Positions 15,894 through 23,127 are shown, counted from the first letter of the stretch. The stretch: DNA of 23,826 bases from Chryseobacterium sp. (GCA_003248755.1 QFQW01000057.1:1-23826), one strand, 5' to 3'. Notes: a model not told the origin generated them from the letters alone. Made by a program: numbers and translations.

Positions 15894-16838
15894 ATGAAAA
15901 AATTAATATTGACCGCAGTTATTTTGAGCACACTCACGATGTGTAAAAAAGCAGAATTAGAACAAGCTAATAATACAATCGCCAACGCAGATTCTTTGAT
16001 GAATAAAGCTTCTGAAACTGTTAAAAATCTTGATACCAATTCCGTTTTGGATTCAGTGAATCTGAAAGCCAAGGATTTGATTAAAAATAAGGAAGAAATA
16101 GAGAAAGTGTTTGAGAATAGCAAGGAGAAAATCGATTCTATTTCTGAAAATGTCGAGAAATTCAAAAAAGATATTGAAGAGAAAAAAATCAGTTCTAATA
16201 TAGATTCGATAAAAAATCAAATCAAAAAAGAAATCCCGAAAACGACGAAAGTTCTTACCAAAGTGATTTACAAAGACAAACCTGCAAAAAAGGAAAATGT
16301 AGTTCCAGAACCTTCTCCAATGGTAAAAAATGGTTCTGTGGAAATCAATGTTGATAATATCTCCGAATCCAAACAATCTCTCAGAGAAATCATCCGAAAA
16401 TATGACGGAACTGTCAAAACGGAAAACCTGGTGAGTAATAATGAATTCCAAACGTTTTATCTTACTGCGAAAGTTCCGTTTGAAAAGTTTGATTATCTTG
16501 TAGAAGACCTTCAAAATTTGGGAATCATCCGAAATAAAAATCTGGAAGTGAAAGGCGAAAATTACAATCCTAATAAATTGGGCAACCTGGAAATCACGCT
16601 TTATGACAACCATCTGAAACCTCAGGAAAACGAAAAAGAAAAGACTTTTGGTGAAAAATCCGCAGATGCAATTTCATCCGGCTGGAATGTGATTGGAAGT
16701 ATCCTGTTGTTCCTTCTACCCTTTTGGCCGGTATTCTTGATTGTTGGAATTGGTTATTATTTTTATAAAAAGAAAAGTCAGGAGAAAAATCAAAATCCAT
16801 CTAAAGATAATAATCAAAGCGATGACTTACAGTCTTAA
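15894..16838 (+). CDS. DUF4349-type envelope lipoprotein with coiled coil
   Basis: This is a 314-residue protein. The N-terminal signal peptide ends in LTMC with Cys17, a loose lipobox. Residues about 20-130 are charged heptad-like helices (many K, E, N, I, V), a predicted coiled coil. Residues about 145-240 resemble the DUF4349 domain: a beta strand NGSVEINVDN, a helix (SKQSLREIIRKYDGTV), then LTAKVPFEKFDYLVEDLQNLG. A C-terminal membrane helix (about 265-292, IGSILLFLLPFWPVFLIVGI) ends in a basic KKK stop-transfer, then a polar tail. The combination of a lipid anchor and a C-terminal membrane helix is usual for DUF4349 proteins, whose function is not known to me. No clear promoter was seen in the 195-base gap before it. 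A strong shared terminator follows. Confidence 0.75.
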   Translation: MKKLILTAVILSTLTMCKKAELEQANNTIANADSLMNKASETVKNLDTNSVLDSVNLKAKDLIKNKEEIEKVFENSKEKIDSISENVEKFKKDIEEKKISSNIDSIKNQIKKEIPKTTKVLTKVIYKDKPAKKENVVPEPSPMVKNGSVEINVDNISESKQSLREIIRKYDGTVKTENLVSNNEFQTFYLTAKVPFEKFDYLVEDLQNLGIIRNKNLEVKGENYNPNKLGNLEITLYDNHLKPQENEKEKTFGEKSADAISSGWNVIGSILLFLLPFWPVFLIVGIGYYFYKKKSQEKNQNPSKDNNQSDDLQS

Positions 16839-16910
16839 TCGTACAGGCAGAAAGTTGTTAAAATTAATCTAATGTTTTTTAAGGCACGAAGATTTTAAAC
16901 TTGAAAAAAT

Positions 16911-16939
16911 AAAAGACGCTTAAATTAAGCGTCTTTTTT
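16911..16939. terminator. Bidirectional intrinsic terminator
   Basis: AAAAGACGCTTA (16911-16922) pairs perfectly with TAAGCGTCTTTT (16926-16937) around a 3-base loop, with T-tracts on both strands. It serves the DUF4349 gene (plus) and the TPR gene (minus, ending at 16959). Confidence 0.9.
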
Positions 16940-16958
16940 ATGGTTGAAAAATTCGATT

Positions 16959-17501
16959 TTAGTTCATCAGGCTTTTGCTTAGGTTAAGCGCATCCTGATT
17001 GGTACTGTCATATTGCAGAGATTTTGCAATGTATTGTTTCGCCTTTTCAGGATTGGTGTCTTTATCAACAAATGCGATGAAAAAGTATGCATAAGCCAGA
17101 TTCTGCTTATTAGCTTCTACCTCCTCCGGTTTTACTTTTGTGATATATTTCTCGTAAGCAGTTTTTGCTCCTTCATTATTTTTTGCTGCCTGATTGGCAT
17201 ATCCAATGCTGTAATAGGCCGGTGCCCAATCTGGAATAACCGTTGTGATTTGATTCCAAGTTGCAATGGCAGATGGAAAATCTCCAGCATCCTGATATGC
17301 TGTTGCCAGTGTTACCAAAGACTGCGTGTCTTGCGAATTAGCGGCAATTTTTTGTTTTAATGCATCTATTTGAGGATTAGCTGTTGAGCTTTGAGTTGTT
17401 GTAGCAGTTTGTGTTTCCGTAGTTGTTTGGGCATTTACATAACCAACTGTTAATAATGATAATCCAAACAATAGACTTTTAATTTTCAATTCCGTTTTCA
17501 T
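16959..17501 (-). CDS. Secreted tetratricopeptide-repeat protein
   Basis: This is a 180-residue protein with a signal peptide (residues 1-24, ending VNA before Gln25), then a T/Q/S-rich low-complexity linker (25-43). The helical repeat region 44-178 includes TPR signatures: LVTLATAYQDAGDFPSAIATWNQI, and APAYYSIGYANQAAKNNEGAKTAYEKYI, about 34 residues apart with W/A/Y/G at repeat positions. A further repeat, YFFIAFVDKDTNPEKAKQYIAKSL, follows. It acts in the periplasm or outer envelope, presumably as a protein-binding scaffold; the partner is unknown. It is divergent from the carotenoid operon with a 214-base gap, converges on a shared terminator with the DUF4349 gene, and has no close operon partner. 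The upstream sequence lacks an exact -7 match. Confidence 0.83.
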   Translation of the reverse strand: MKTELKIKSLLFGLSLLTVGYVNAQTTTETQTATTTQSSTANPQIDALKQKIAANSQDTQSLVTLATAYQDAGDFPSAIATWNQITTVIPDWAPAYYSIGYANQAAKNNEGAKTAYEKYITKVKPEEVEANKQNLAYAYFFIAFVDKDTNPEKAKQYIAKSLQYDSTNQDALNLSKSLMN

Positions 17502-17652
17502 AACCTTTTATTTTAAGTTGTAATGTATATCGCAAGTACGATTCCATAAAATCTAAAAATTTTCAAAATTTAATTTTTTTCTGATTTTTTTAAGAATTTA
17601 CGGATATGATTTAAGAATATTTAAAATAATTGTTTGAATTTTGAGATTGATT

Positions 17653-17693
17653 AGTATATTTATATATTAATATTAATTTATTAAGTATATTTG
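17653..17693 (+). promoter_or_regulatory. Promoter and candidate operator of the carotenoid operon
   Basis: TATATTTG (17686-17693) is an exact -7 box, 22 bases before the MarR start at 17716. The -33 position lacks TTG. Just upstream lies a 12-bp perfect palindrome ATTAATATTAAT (17666-17677), and the word AGTATATTT is repeated directly at 17653-17661 and 17684-17692, 31 bases apart. MarR proteins bind AT-rich palindromes overlapping their own promoters, so this is the natural operator, though the region is AT-rich and chance palindromes are possible. Confidence 0.5.
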
Positions 17694-17715
17694 TTTACTA
17701 TTATTTGATTAAAAA

Positions 17716-18396
17716 ATGAATTTTGGCACAATTACAGATGCAATAAAATTGCTGGAAGAATTTGATTCTGAAAACACAGAAAAGATATATTCTGATGATA
17801 TCAATGGATTCAAAAAATGGATTCATGATAACGAGGTCAACAGAATTCCATCAATTAAAGATGAACCGGTTTGGGAGGGTAAAGAAAACGGAAGAACTCC
17901 GGAAAGTGTTATCAGCACCTTTCTGGTTCACCTTAACCGATATGCAAAAACTTACTCTAAGTCGGCTATTGCAGGTTCCGATTTCCATACGCAGGAGGAA
18001 TTTATCTATCTGATAAATCTAAAAGCTCTGGGAACGATGACAAAAATGGAATTGATAAAAAAGAATATTCAAGATAAATCTGCAGGTATTCTTATCATTA
18101 ATAGATTGATAAATCAAGGTTGGGTTCAACAAACAAATTCTGAAACTGATAAAAGAACAAAGGTTCTCAAAATAACAGAAAAAGGATTGGAAACTCTGGA
18201 AAAACAAATGGATAAAATACGTAATGCAACCAATATCGTAACCGGAAATATTACTTATCAGGAAAAAATGGAATTGATTCGGATTTTGGATAAATTGGAT
18301 AAATTCCACCAACCAATTTTCAGCAAAAACATTGATAGTCATCATCTTATAAACGTAGTTTACGAAGAATATCCATTTGGTAAAGATAAATTATGA
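17716..18396 (+). CDS. MarR-family transcriptional regulator, first gene of the carotenoid operon
   Basis: This is a 226-residue winged-helix regulator. The MarR-like core spans about residues 60-215: a helix EEFIYLINLKALGTMTKMEL, the recognition region KSAGILIINRLINQGWVQ (121-138), the wing NSETDKRTKVLKITEKG (141-157) with the conserved D-R pair, then long dimerisation helices. MarR proteins are usually 140-170 residues; here some 60 extra N-terminal residues precede the core, containing DINGFKKWIHDNE and EPVWEGKENGR. Its last bases overlap crtI by 4 (ATGA), so it is co-translated with the enzymes it most likely controls. It probably represses the operon until a ligand (a lipid, a precursor or an oxidant) releases it. 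The 22-base leader and the AT-rich palindrome upstream fit autoregulation. Confidence 0.82.
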   Translation: MNFGTITDAIKLLEEFDSENTEKIYSDDINGFKKWIHDNEVNRIPSIKDEPVWEGKENGRTPESVISTFLVHLNRYAKTYSKSAIAGSDFHTQEEFIYLINLKALGTMTKMELIKKNIQDKSAGILIINRLINQGWVQQTNSETDKRTKVLKITEKGLETLEKQMDKIRNATNIVTGNITYQEKMELIRILDKLDKFHQPIFSKNIDSHHLINVVYEEYPFGKDKL

Positions 18397-19862
18397 AGAA
18401 AAGAATAGCGATTATAGGTTCAGGTTTTTCAGGCTTGTCTGCAGCAGCTTATGCTTCCAAAATGGGACACGAAGTTCATATTTTTGAGAAGAACAGCAGT
18501 TTAGGCGGTCGTGCAAGAAGTTTCCAAACAGATAGTGGTTATACTTTTGATATGGGCCCAAGTTGGTATTGGATGCCGGATATTATCGAAAAGTTCTTCA
18601 ATGATTTTGGAAAGTCAACATCTGATTTTTATGAATTAATTCCTCTTAATCCACAATTTGAAATGGTTTTTTCTCACGGAACAATGGAAATTCCTCAGGA
18701 TTATGAAGAAATGAAGAATCTTTTTGAACAAACCGAAAAAGGCGCAGGAAGAAAATTGGATGATTTTATGAAAGATGCGAAATATAAATATGAGGTCGGG
18801 ATGAAGGATTTTGTAAACAAACCTTGCCATTCCTGGTTGGAATTCGTCTCTCCTACTATTGCAAAAAGTGCTTTGAAACTGGACTTACTGAGTAATTTTC
18901 ATCAATTCGTAAGAAAATATTTTTCTAATCCAAAACTGATTACATTAATGGAATTCCCTGTAATTTTCTTGGGGGCAGCGCCAAAAGATATTCCGGCTTT
19001 ATACAGTCTGATGAATTACGGCGGTTACAAATTGGGAACTTGGTATCCAATAGGCGGATTTATAAAAGTTATAGAATCAATGGCTAAAATTGCCACTGAA
19101 CAAGGAACCAAAGTTCATCTAAATTCTAAAGTCGAGGAGATTATTATTAATGACAAAAAAGCATCAGCAATAATTGTAAACGGCAAAAAAATAGAGTTTG
19201 ATTCTGTAATTGCATCTTCTGATTATGAACATACAGAAAGTCATTTAATTCCCGAGGAATATAGAAATTATGATAAAAAATATTGGAAAAAGAAAACTTT
19301 TGCGCCTTCTTGTTTGATTTTTTATCTCGGTTTCAAAGAAAAAATCCCGAATCTAAAACATCATACATTATTCTTTGAAAACGAATTAGAACTTCATACC
19401 AAAGAAATCTATGAAGATAAAAAATGGCCTTCAAAACCATTATTTTATGTTTGCTGTCCTTCTAAAACCGATAAAAATCTGGCTCCTGAAAACTGTGAAA
19501 ATGTTTTCTTATTAATGCCAATTGCGACAGGAATTCAGGATTCTGTAGAAATGCGGGAAAAATATTTTTACGAAATGATTGAGAGATTGGAAAAACATAC
19601 AAAAACAACTAACTTAATTTCAAAACTCGATTATAAAAAGAGCTACTGCATTGATGATTTTATCAGTGATTATAATGCTTACGAAGGAAATGCTTATGGA
19701 TTAGCCAATACATTATCGCAAACAGCAGTTCTGAAACCTTCTCTAAGAAACAAAAAAGTTAAAAATCTTTTCTATACCGGACAATTGACTGTTCCGGGAC
19801 CCGGAGTTCCACCGTCTATTATTTCCGGAAAAATTGCAGCAACCGAAGCCCACAAAATCTAA
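18393..19862 (+). CDS. crtI: Phytoene desaturase
   Basis: This is a 489-residue FAD-dependent desaturase that converts phytoene to lycopene through four desaturations, on the membrane surface. Evidence: N-terminal dinucleotide-binding IAIIGSGFSGLSAAAYASKM with the acidic strand end HIFEK, then SLGGRARSF and the family motif GYTFDMGPSWYWMP. The C-terminal bacterial-type desaturase signature is LFYTGQLTVPGPGVPPSIIS followed by GKIAA. Length is as usual for CrtI (490-510). It overlaps marR by 4 bases and is followed by crtB after 3 bases, so the three are translated together. The neighbouring crtB makes its substrate, which supports the CrtI assignment over related CrtN, CrtD or CrtO oxidases. 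Confidence 0.94.
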   Translation: MKKRIAIIGSGFSGLSAAAYASKMGHEVHIFEKNSSLGGRARSFQTDSGYTFDMGPSWYWMPDIIEKFFNDFGKSTSDFYELIPLNPQFEMVFSHGTMEIPQDYEEMKNLFEQTEKGAGRKLDDFMKDAKYKYEVGMKDFVNKPCHSWLEFVSPTIAKSALKLDLLSNFHQFVRKYFSNPKLITLMEFPVIFLGAAPKDIPALYSLMNYGGYKLGTWYPIGGFIKVIESMAKIATEQGTKVHLNSKVEEIIINDKKASAIIVNGKKIEFDSVIASSDYEHTESHLIPEEYRNYDKKYWKKKTFAPSCLIFYLGFKEKIPNLKHHTLFFENELELHTKEIYEDKKWPSKPLFYVCCPSKTDKNLAPENCENVFLLMPIATGIQDSVEMREKYFYEMIERLEKHTKTTNLISKLDYKKSYCIDDFISDYNAYEGNAYGLANTLSQTAVLKPSLRNKKVKNLFYTGQLTVPGPGVPPSIISGKIAATEAHKI

Positions 19863-19865
19863 AAT

Positions 19866-20702
19866 ATGAAAAAATTATTCGATGAGCTTTCTTATAAAGT
19901 AAGCAAGGAAACTACAAAAAAATATAGTACAAGTTTTTCGTTGGGCATTCTTGCTTTGTCACCCAAAATCAGAAACCCAATCTATGCAATCTATAGCTAT
20001 GTTCGTTTAGCAGACGAGATTGTGGATAGTTTTCATGGATTCGATAAGCAAAAATTACTCTCAAGATTTCGTGATGAGACATTTTTGGCTTTAGAAGAAA
20101 AAATATCCCTCAATCCTATTCTCCAGTCTTTTCAGGAAACCGTTCATCAATACCATATCGATTCTCAATTGATTATTCAGTTTTTGAAAAGTATGGAAAT
20201 GGATCTTCATAAGATTGATTATAATTCTGAACTTTATAAAGAGTACATTCTTGGTTCTGCGGAAGTTGTTGGATTGATGTGTCTTCAGGTTTTTGTAGAA
20301 GGTAATAAAGGAGAATTTGAAAGGCTTAAACCATTTGCAATGACTTTGGGTTCTGCTTTTCAAAAGGTTAATTTTCTGCGAGATATGAAGGATGATTACT
20401 ATGTTTTGGGAAGGACTTATTTTCCGAATGTAGATATTAGCGCTTTTGATAACGAGGTCAAATCCAACATAGAAAAAGAAATCGAATTGGAATTCCAAAA
20501 AGCGCTGGAAGGGATTAAGAAGTTGCCTCGTTCTTCCAGATTTGGAGTTTATTTGGCTTATAGATATTACGTTTCGCTATTTAATAAAATCAAAAAAATA
20601 TCAGCCTGTAAGATTATCAATCAAAGAATCAGAATCTCTAATAGCAAGAAAATCTCTTTGATGATGGGATGTTATGTAGAATACAAAATGTCAATCATAT
20701 AG
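19866..20702 (+). CDS. crtB: Phytoene synthase
   Basis: This is a 278-residue head-to-head prenyl synthase that joins two GGPP to phytoene. Both Mg-diphosphate-binding DxxxD motifs are present: DEIVD (50-54) and DMKDD (173-177). YSTSFSLGILALSP near the start, SAEVVGLMCLQVF before the second motif, and NFLRDMKDDYYVLGRTYFP are family signatures. Length is typical for bacterial CrtB, with no fused cyclase domain. The last 40 residues are basic and variable. It lies 3 bases after crtI and 2 bases before the small exported protein. No GGPP synthase (crtE) is in this operon, so GGPP must come from a gene elsewhere. Confidence 0.94.
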   Translation: MKKLFDELSYKVSKETTKKYSTSFSLGILALSPKIRNPIYAIYSYVRLADEIVDSFHGFDKQKLLSRFRDETFLALEEKISLNPILQSFQETVHQYHIDSQLIIQFLKSMEMDLHKIDYNSELYKEYILGSAEVVGLMCLQVFVEGNKGEFERLKPFAMTLGSAFQKVNFLRDMKDDYYVLGRTYFPNVDISAFDNEVKSNIEKEIELEFQKALEGIKKLPRSSRFGVYLAYRYYVSLFNKIKKISACKIINQRIRISNSKKISLMMGCYVEYKMSII

Positions 20703-20704
20703 AA

Positions 20705-21160
20705 ATGAAGTTTTTATTAATCTTAATTTATCCATTGTTTTTTGGACAGAATTCTGAATTAGACTTTGTTCGTAAAAATTATAAAAAATCTATTTCTGAC
20801 AAAAAGATTTGTAAAGAGATGATTGATCATCTTGAAAAAAATAATAATGATGCAATTGAGTTGGCTTATTTTGGCGCATTCCAAACGATTTGGGCAAAAC
20901 ATTCAGTAAATCCTATTGAAAAATTAAGGACATTTAAAAAAGGAAAAATTAATATTGACAAGGCTATCAAACAAAAACCAAATGAGCTGGAATCAAGATT
21001 TATCCGGTATTCTATTCAAAAAGAAAGTCCAAAATTTTTGGGATACAAAGATAATATCGATGAAGACGAAAAACTGTTACAGCAGAATTTGAATCAAGTC
21101 AGAAATCCAGAGTTAAAAGAAATGATAATTAACATTTTAAAATCAAAAAATGATTCATAA
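20705..21160 (+). CDS. Small exported protein of unknown function in the carotenoid operon
   Basis: This is a 151-residue protein if started at the ATG at 20705, two bases after the crtB stop. This start gives a clean short signal peptide (MKFLLILIYPLFFGQ, cleavage near Gln15). A longer frame from 20669 would bury the signal peptide and overlap crtB, so I rejected it. The mature part is helical, charged (many K, E, N, I), and has a helix-turn-helix rhythm (IDKAIKQKPNELESRFIRYSIQKES) that faintly resembles TPR repeats. No catalytic motif. It would be periplasmic. It overlaps the SRPBCC gene by 11 bases, so it is co-translated with the carotenoid enzymes. A role in envelope placement of the pigment is conceivable, but there is no direct evidence. 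Confidence 0.75.
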   Translation: MKFLLILIYPLFFGQNSELDFVRKNYKKSISDKKICKEMIDHLEKNNNDAIELAYFGAFQTIWAKHSVNPIEKLRTFKKGKINIDKAIKQKPNELESRFIRYSIQKESPKFLGYKDNIDEDEKLLQQNLNQVRNPELKEMIINILKSKNDS

Positions 21161-21623
21161 ATTATATAGAGAACAACAGCTGAACTGTGATATACAAACA
21201 GCATGGGAGTTTTTTTCTTCGGCTAATAATCTAGAAAAAATAACTCCAAAAGACATGAGCTTTGTTGTTTTAACGAATTTTCCTAATGATGAAATCTATG
21301 AAGGTATGGTAATAGACTACCATATTTCTCCCCTATTTCGTATTAAAATGAATTGGCAAACAATAATAACCGAGGTAGATCCACAAAAAAGTTTTGTTGA
21401 TTTTCAGAATAAAGGACCTTACAAATTATGGCATCACTATCATTTATTTATCCCAAACGAAAAAGGTGTACTTATGATCGACAATATTGATTATGAATTG
21501 CCATTAGGTTTTTTGGGAGAAATAGCTCATAATCTTTTTGTTAAGAAGAAGTTGGAATATATTTTTGATTACAGGAAAAAGACTTTGGAATTAATGTTTA
21601 ATCATAAAGAGACAAGCGTATGA
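21150..21623 (+). CDS. SRPBCC (START-like) lipid-binding-fold protein
   Basis: This is a 157-residue protein without signal peptide. The order LYREQQLNCDIQTAWEFFSSANNLEKITP (strand, then helix with the W-x-F-F/S and N-L-x-x-I-T-P pattern), MVIDYHISPLFRIKMNWQTIITE, FVDFQNKGPYKLWHHYHLF, and a long C-terminal helix is that of the SRPBCC superfamily, close to proteins annotated as cell division inhibitor-like or ligand-binding SRPBCC. These folds hold a hydrophobic ligand in a deep cavity. In a carotenoid operon it could bind lycopene, carotene or zeaxanthin, or serve as a carrier between the membrane enzymes. It overlaps the upstream gene by 11 bases and crtZ by 4. The family is clear; ligand and role are inference. 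Confidence 0.85.
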   Translation: MIHKLYREQQLNCDIQTAWEFFSSANNLEKITPKDMSFVVLTNFPNDEIYEGMVIDYHISPLFRIKMNWQTIITEVDPQKSFVDFQNKGPYKLWHHYHLFIPNEKGVLMIDNIDYELPLGFLGEIAHNLFVKKKLEYIFDYRKKTLELMFNHKETSV

Positions 21624-22072
21624 ACTTCCTTATAGTTTTGGTGACATTTTTCCTGATGGAAGGGCTTACTTGGTTGATTCACAAATATGTAATGCATGGT
21701 TTTTTGTGGGTTCTTCATCGTGATCATCACGATCACAGCAATGATCCTCCGTTGGAAAAAAATGATTATTTTTTTGTAATTTTTGCAATTCCGGCTATTA
21801 TCTTGATGTATATAGGAAGTTTGGAAAATTTTAGTTTTTATTTCTATATTGGTCTGGGAGTTACTATTTACGGATTTGCTTACTTTTTTGTACATGATAT
21901 TTTCATTCATCAACGAATAAAAATTCTTAAAAACACTCAAAATCCTTATCTCTTAGCAATTAGAAGAGCGCACAAGCAACATCATAAACATATTGGAAAA
22001 GAACGGGGGGAATGCTTTGGGTTTCTTTGGGTCCCAATAAAATATTTTAAAATGTATTTCAATAAAAAATAG
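21620..22072 (+). CDS. crtZ: Beta-carotene hydroxylase
   Basis: This is a 150-residue membrane di-iron hydroxylase that turns beta-carotene into zeaxanthin by adding 3- and 3'-hydroxyls. The histidine ligands are visible: HKYVMH (His21, His26), HRDHH (His33, His36, His37), HDIFIH (His92, His97) and HKQHH (His118, His121, His122). About four membrane helices flank them, as in the fatty acid hydroxylase superfamily. Length is slightly short of the 160-175 typical for CrtZ but all motifs are present. The start ATG overlaps the SRPBCC stop (ATGA). It is followed 6 bases later by the lycopene cyclase gene. The His pattern distinguishes it from P450 or CrtR hydroxylases. Confidence 0.93.
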   Translation: MNFLIVLVTFFLMEGLTWLIHKYVMHGFLWVLHRDHHDHSNDPPLEKNDYFFVIFAIPAIILMYIGSLENFSFYFYIGLGVTIYGFAYFFVHDIFIHQRIKILKNTQNPYLLAIRRAHKQHHKHIGKERGECFGFLWVPIKYFKMYFNKK

Positions 22073-22078
22073 ATAAAA

Positions 22079-22780
22079 ATGCAGTTAACATATCTTTTGA
22101 TCAATTTTTTTACTGTAATAATATGTTTCATGTTTTCCTTTCACCCAAGAATTAAGTTTTATATACATTTCGGAGCTTTTTCAATGTCATCATTATTAGT
22201 TGCTACTGTTTTTATAATATGGGATATTTGGTTTACAAAAATGGGGATTTGGTGGTTTAATGATGATTATATTGTGGGAATAAAAGTTTTTGGTTTACCA
22301 ATAGAAGAATTATTGTTCTTCATCTGTATTCCTTTTTCGTGTGTGTTTACCTATTTCTGCTTAGATAAATTTTTTAAGTTAGATTGGAATCCCATTTGCG
22401 AAAGTATATTTGTAATAGTATCTATTGTTGTTTATTTGGGATTAGGATTATATTTTTATGAAAGAATTTATACATTCACTACATTTATATTACTATCAAT
22501 AACATTATTTGTATTATATTTTCTATTGGATGAGGATTGGATTGGAAAGGCATCATTTGTTTATATTGTATTATTGCCTGGTTTTGTTTTAGTTAATGGA
22601 ATATTGACAGGTTCAGGATTAGAGAATCCTATTGTAAATTATAATTCCGGGAAATTTATCGGTTTAAGACTTTTAAGCATTCCTATTGAAGATTTTTTCT
22701 ATGGATATTCATTGATTTTATGGAATATTTATTTTTTCCGAAAATTTAAAGTGAAAGAATTGGAAGAAGCTTATAGCTGA
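22079..22780 (+). CDS. Lycopene cyclase, fused CrtYc-CrtYd type
   Basis: This is a 233-residue membrane protein with about seven hydrophobic helices. It is made of two similar halves, each with the signature of the heterodimeric lycopene cyclase family: WFNDDYIVGIKVFGLPIEE (PIEEL at 74-78) in the first half and FIGLRLLSIPIED (PIEDF at 202-206) in the second. In actinobacteria the two halves are separate proteins (CrtYc and CrtYd); here they are in one chain, as in some archaea and other Bacteroidota. It converts lycopene to beta-carotene, the substrate of the adjacent crtZ. The FAD-type CrtY, the alternative beta cyclase, has no relation to this sequence. It is the last gene of the operon, followed by a hairpin. 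Base composition is very AT-rich. Confidence 0.86.
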   Translation: MQLTYLLINFFTVIICFMFSFHPRIKFYIHFGAFSMSSLLVATVFIIWDIWFTKMGIWWFNDDYIVGIKVFGLPIEELLFFICIPFSCVFTYFCLDKFFKLDWNPICESIFVIVSIVVYLGLGLYFYERIYTFTTFILLSITLFVLYFLLDEDWIGKASFVYIVLLPGFVLVNGILTGSGLENPIVNYNSGKFIGLRLLSIPIEDFFYGYSLILWNIYFFRKFKVKELEEAYS

Positions 22781-22796
22781 CAATAACTTAATTAAA

Positions 22797-22824
22797 AAGC
22801 CCTAAGAACAATTTCTTAGAGCTT
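22797..22824 (+). terminator. Hairpin at the end of the carotenoid operon
   Basis: AAGC, mismatch, CTAAGAA (22797-22808), loop CAAT, TTCTTAG (22813-22819), mismatch, GCTT (22821-22824) form an 11-bp stem 16 bases after the last stop. The 3' side is ATATATG rather than a T-tract, so it may be an RNA end or stability hairpin rather than a strict intrinsic terminator. Confidence 0.5.
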
Positions 22825-22888
22825 ATATATGTCGGCGAGCGTTATGATGTAAGCCAAAACCATATTGCTTTTAACTATATCAGTTACT

Positions 22889-22913
22889 AAAAAATCCCTG
22901 TAAAGACAGGGAT
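22889..22913 (-). terminator. Intrinsic terminator of the Hc1 gene
   Basis: ATCCCTGT (22894-22901) pairs perfectly with ACAGGGAT (22906-22913) around AAAG. On the minus strand the stem is followed by TTTTT, nine bases past the stop of the Hc1 gene. Because it lies between convergent genes it may also back up the carotenoid operon end. Confidence 0.88.
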
Positions 22914-22922
22914 ATTAAAGAA

Positions 22923-23099
22923 TTACTTTTTAGATTCTTCTACCGATACTTTTCGGAATTCTTTAAAAAGTTTGCTAAGCTCTAAAGCAGATTTTCTTGC
23001 TCTTGTCCCGGCAGCTTTGTTACCTTTTTCAGCTTGTTGTTCAGCTTCTTTAGCAAATGCTGCAAATTCAGCATTGATGCTTTCAATAAGTTCTTTCAT
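22923..23099 (-). CDS. Histone H1-like DNA-binding protein (Hc1 type), 58 residues
   Basis: The ATG at 23099 (minus) opens 58 codons ending in TAA at 22923. The protein begins MKELIESINAEFAAFAKE, continues with EQQAEKGNKAAGTRARKSA, and ends FKEFRKVSVEESKK. It is alanine/lysine/glutamate rich, fully helical, with no Trp or Cys. This is the short Hc1-like protein common in Bacteroidota, related to chlamydial histone H1, and thought to bind and compact DNA. A consensus -7 box lies 28 bases upstream and a strong terminator follows, so it is a monocistronic gene. It is easy to miss because of its length. Family assignment is from memory of such proteins; coding status is well supported. Confidence 0.87.
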   Translation of the reverse strand: MKELIESINAEFAAFAKEAEQQAEKGNKAAGTRARKSALELSKLFKEFRKVSVEESKK

Positions 23100-23127
23100 A
23101 GTATTTGCCTATATTTATATTGGAATG

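Noticed and set aside
16053..16613. 186-codon minus-strand frame inside the DUF4349 gene
   Set aside because: Its Phe/Ile/Arg-rich translation mirrors the lysine/glutamate codons of the real gene; no domain or promoter.
18393..19862. CrtN, CrtD or other amine-oxidase-like role
   Set aside because: The C-terminal signature and the tight linkage to crtB, crtZ and a lycopene cyclase fit CrtI best.
20669..20704. Upstream start for the small exported protein
   Set aside because: It would overlap crtB by 34 bases and put 12 polar residues before an otherwise clean signal peptide. The ATG at 20705 is better.
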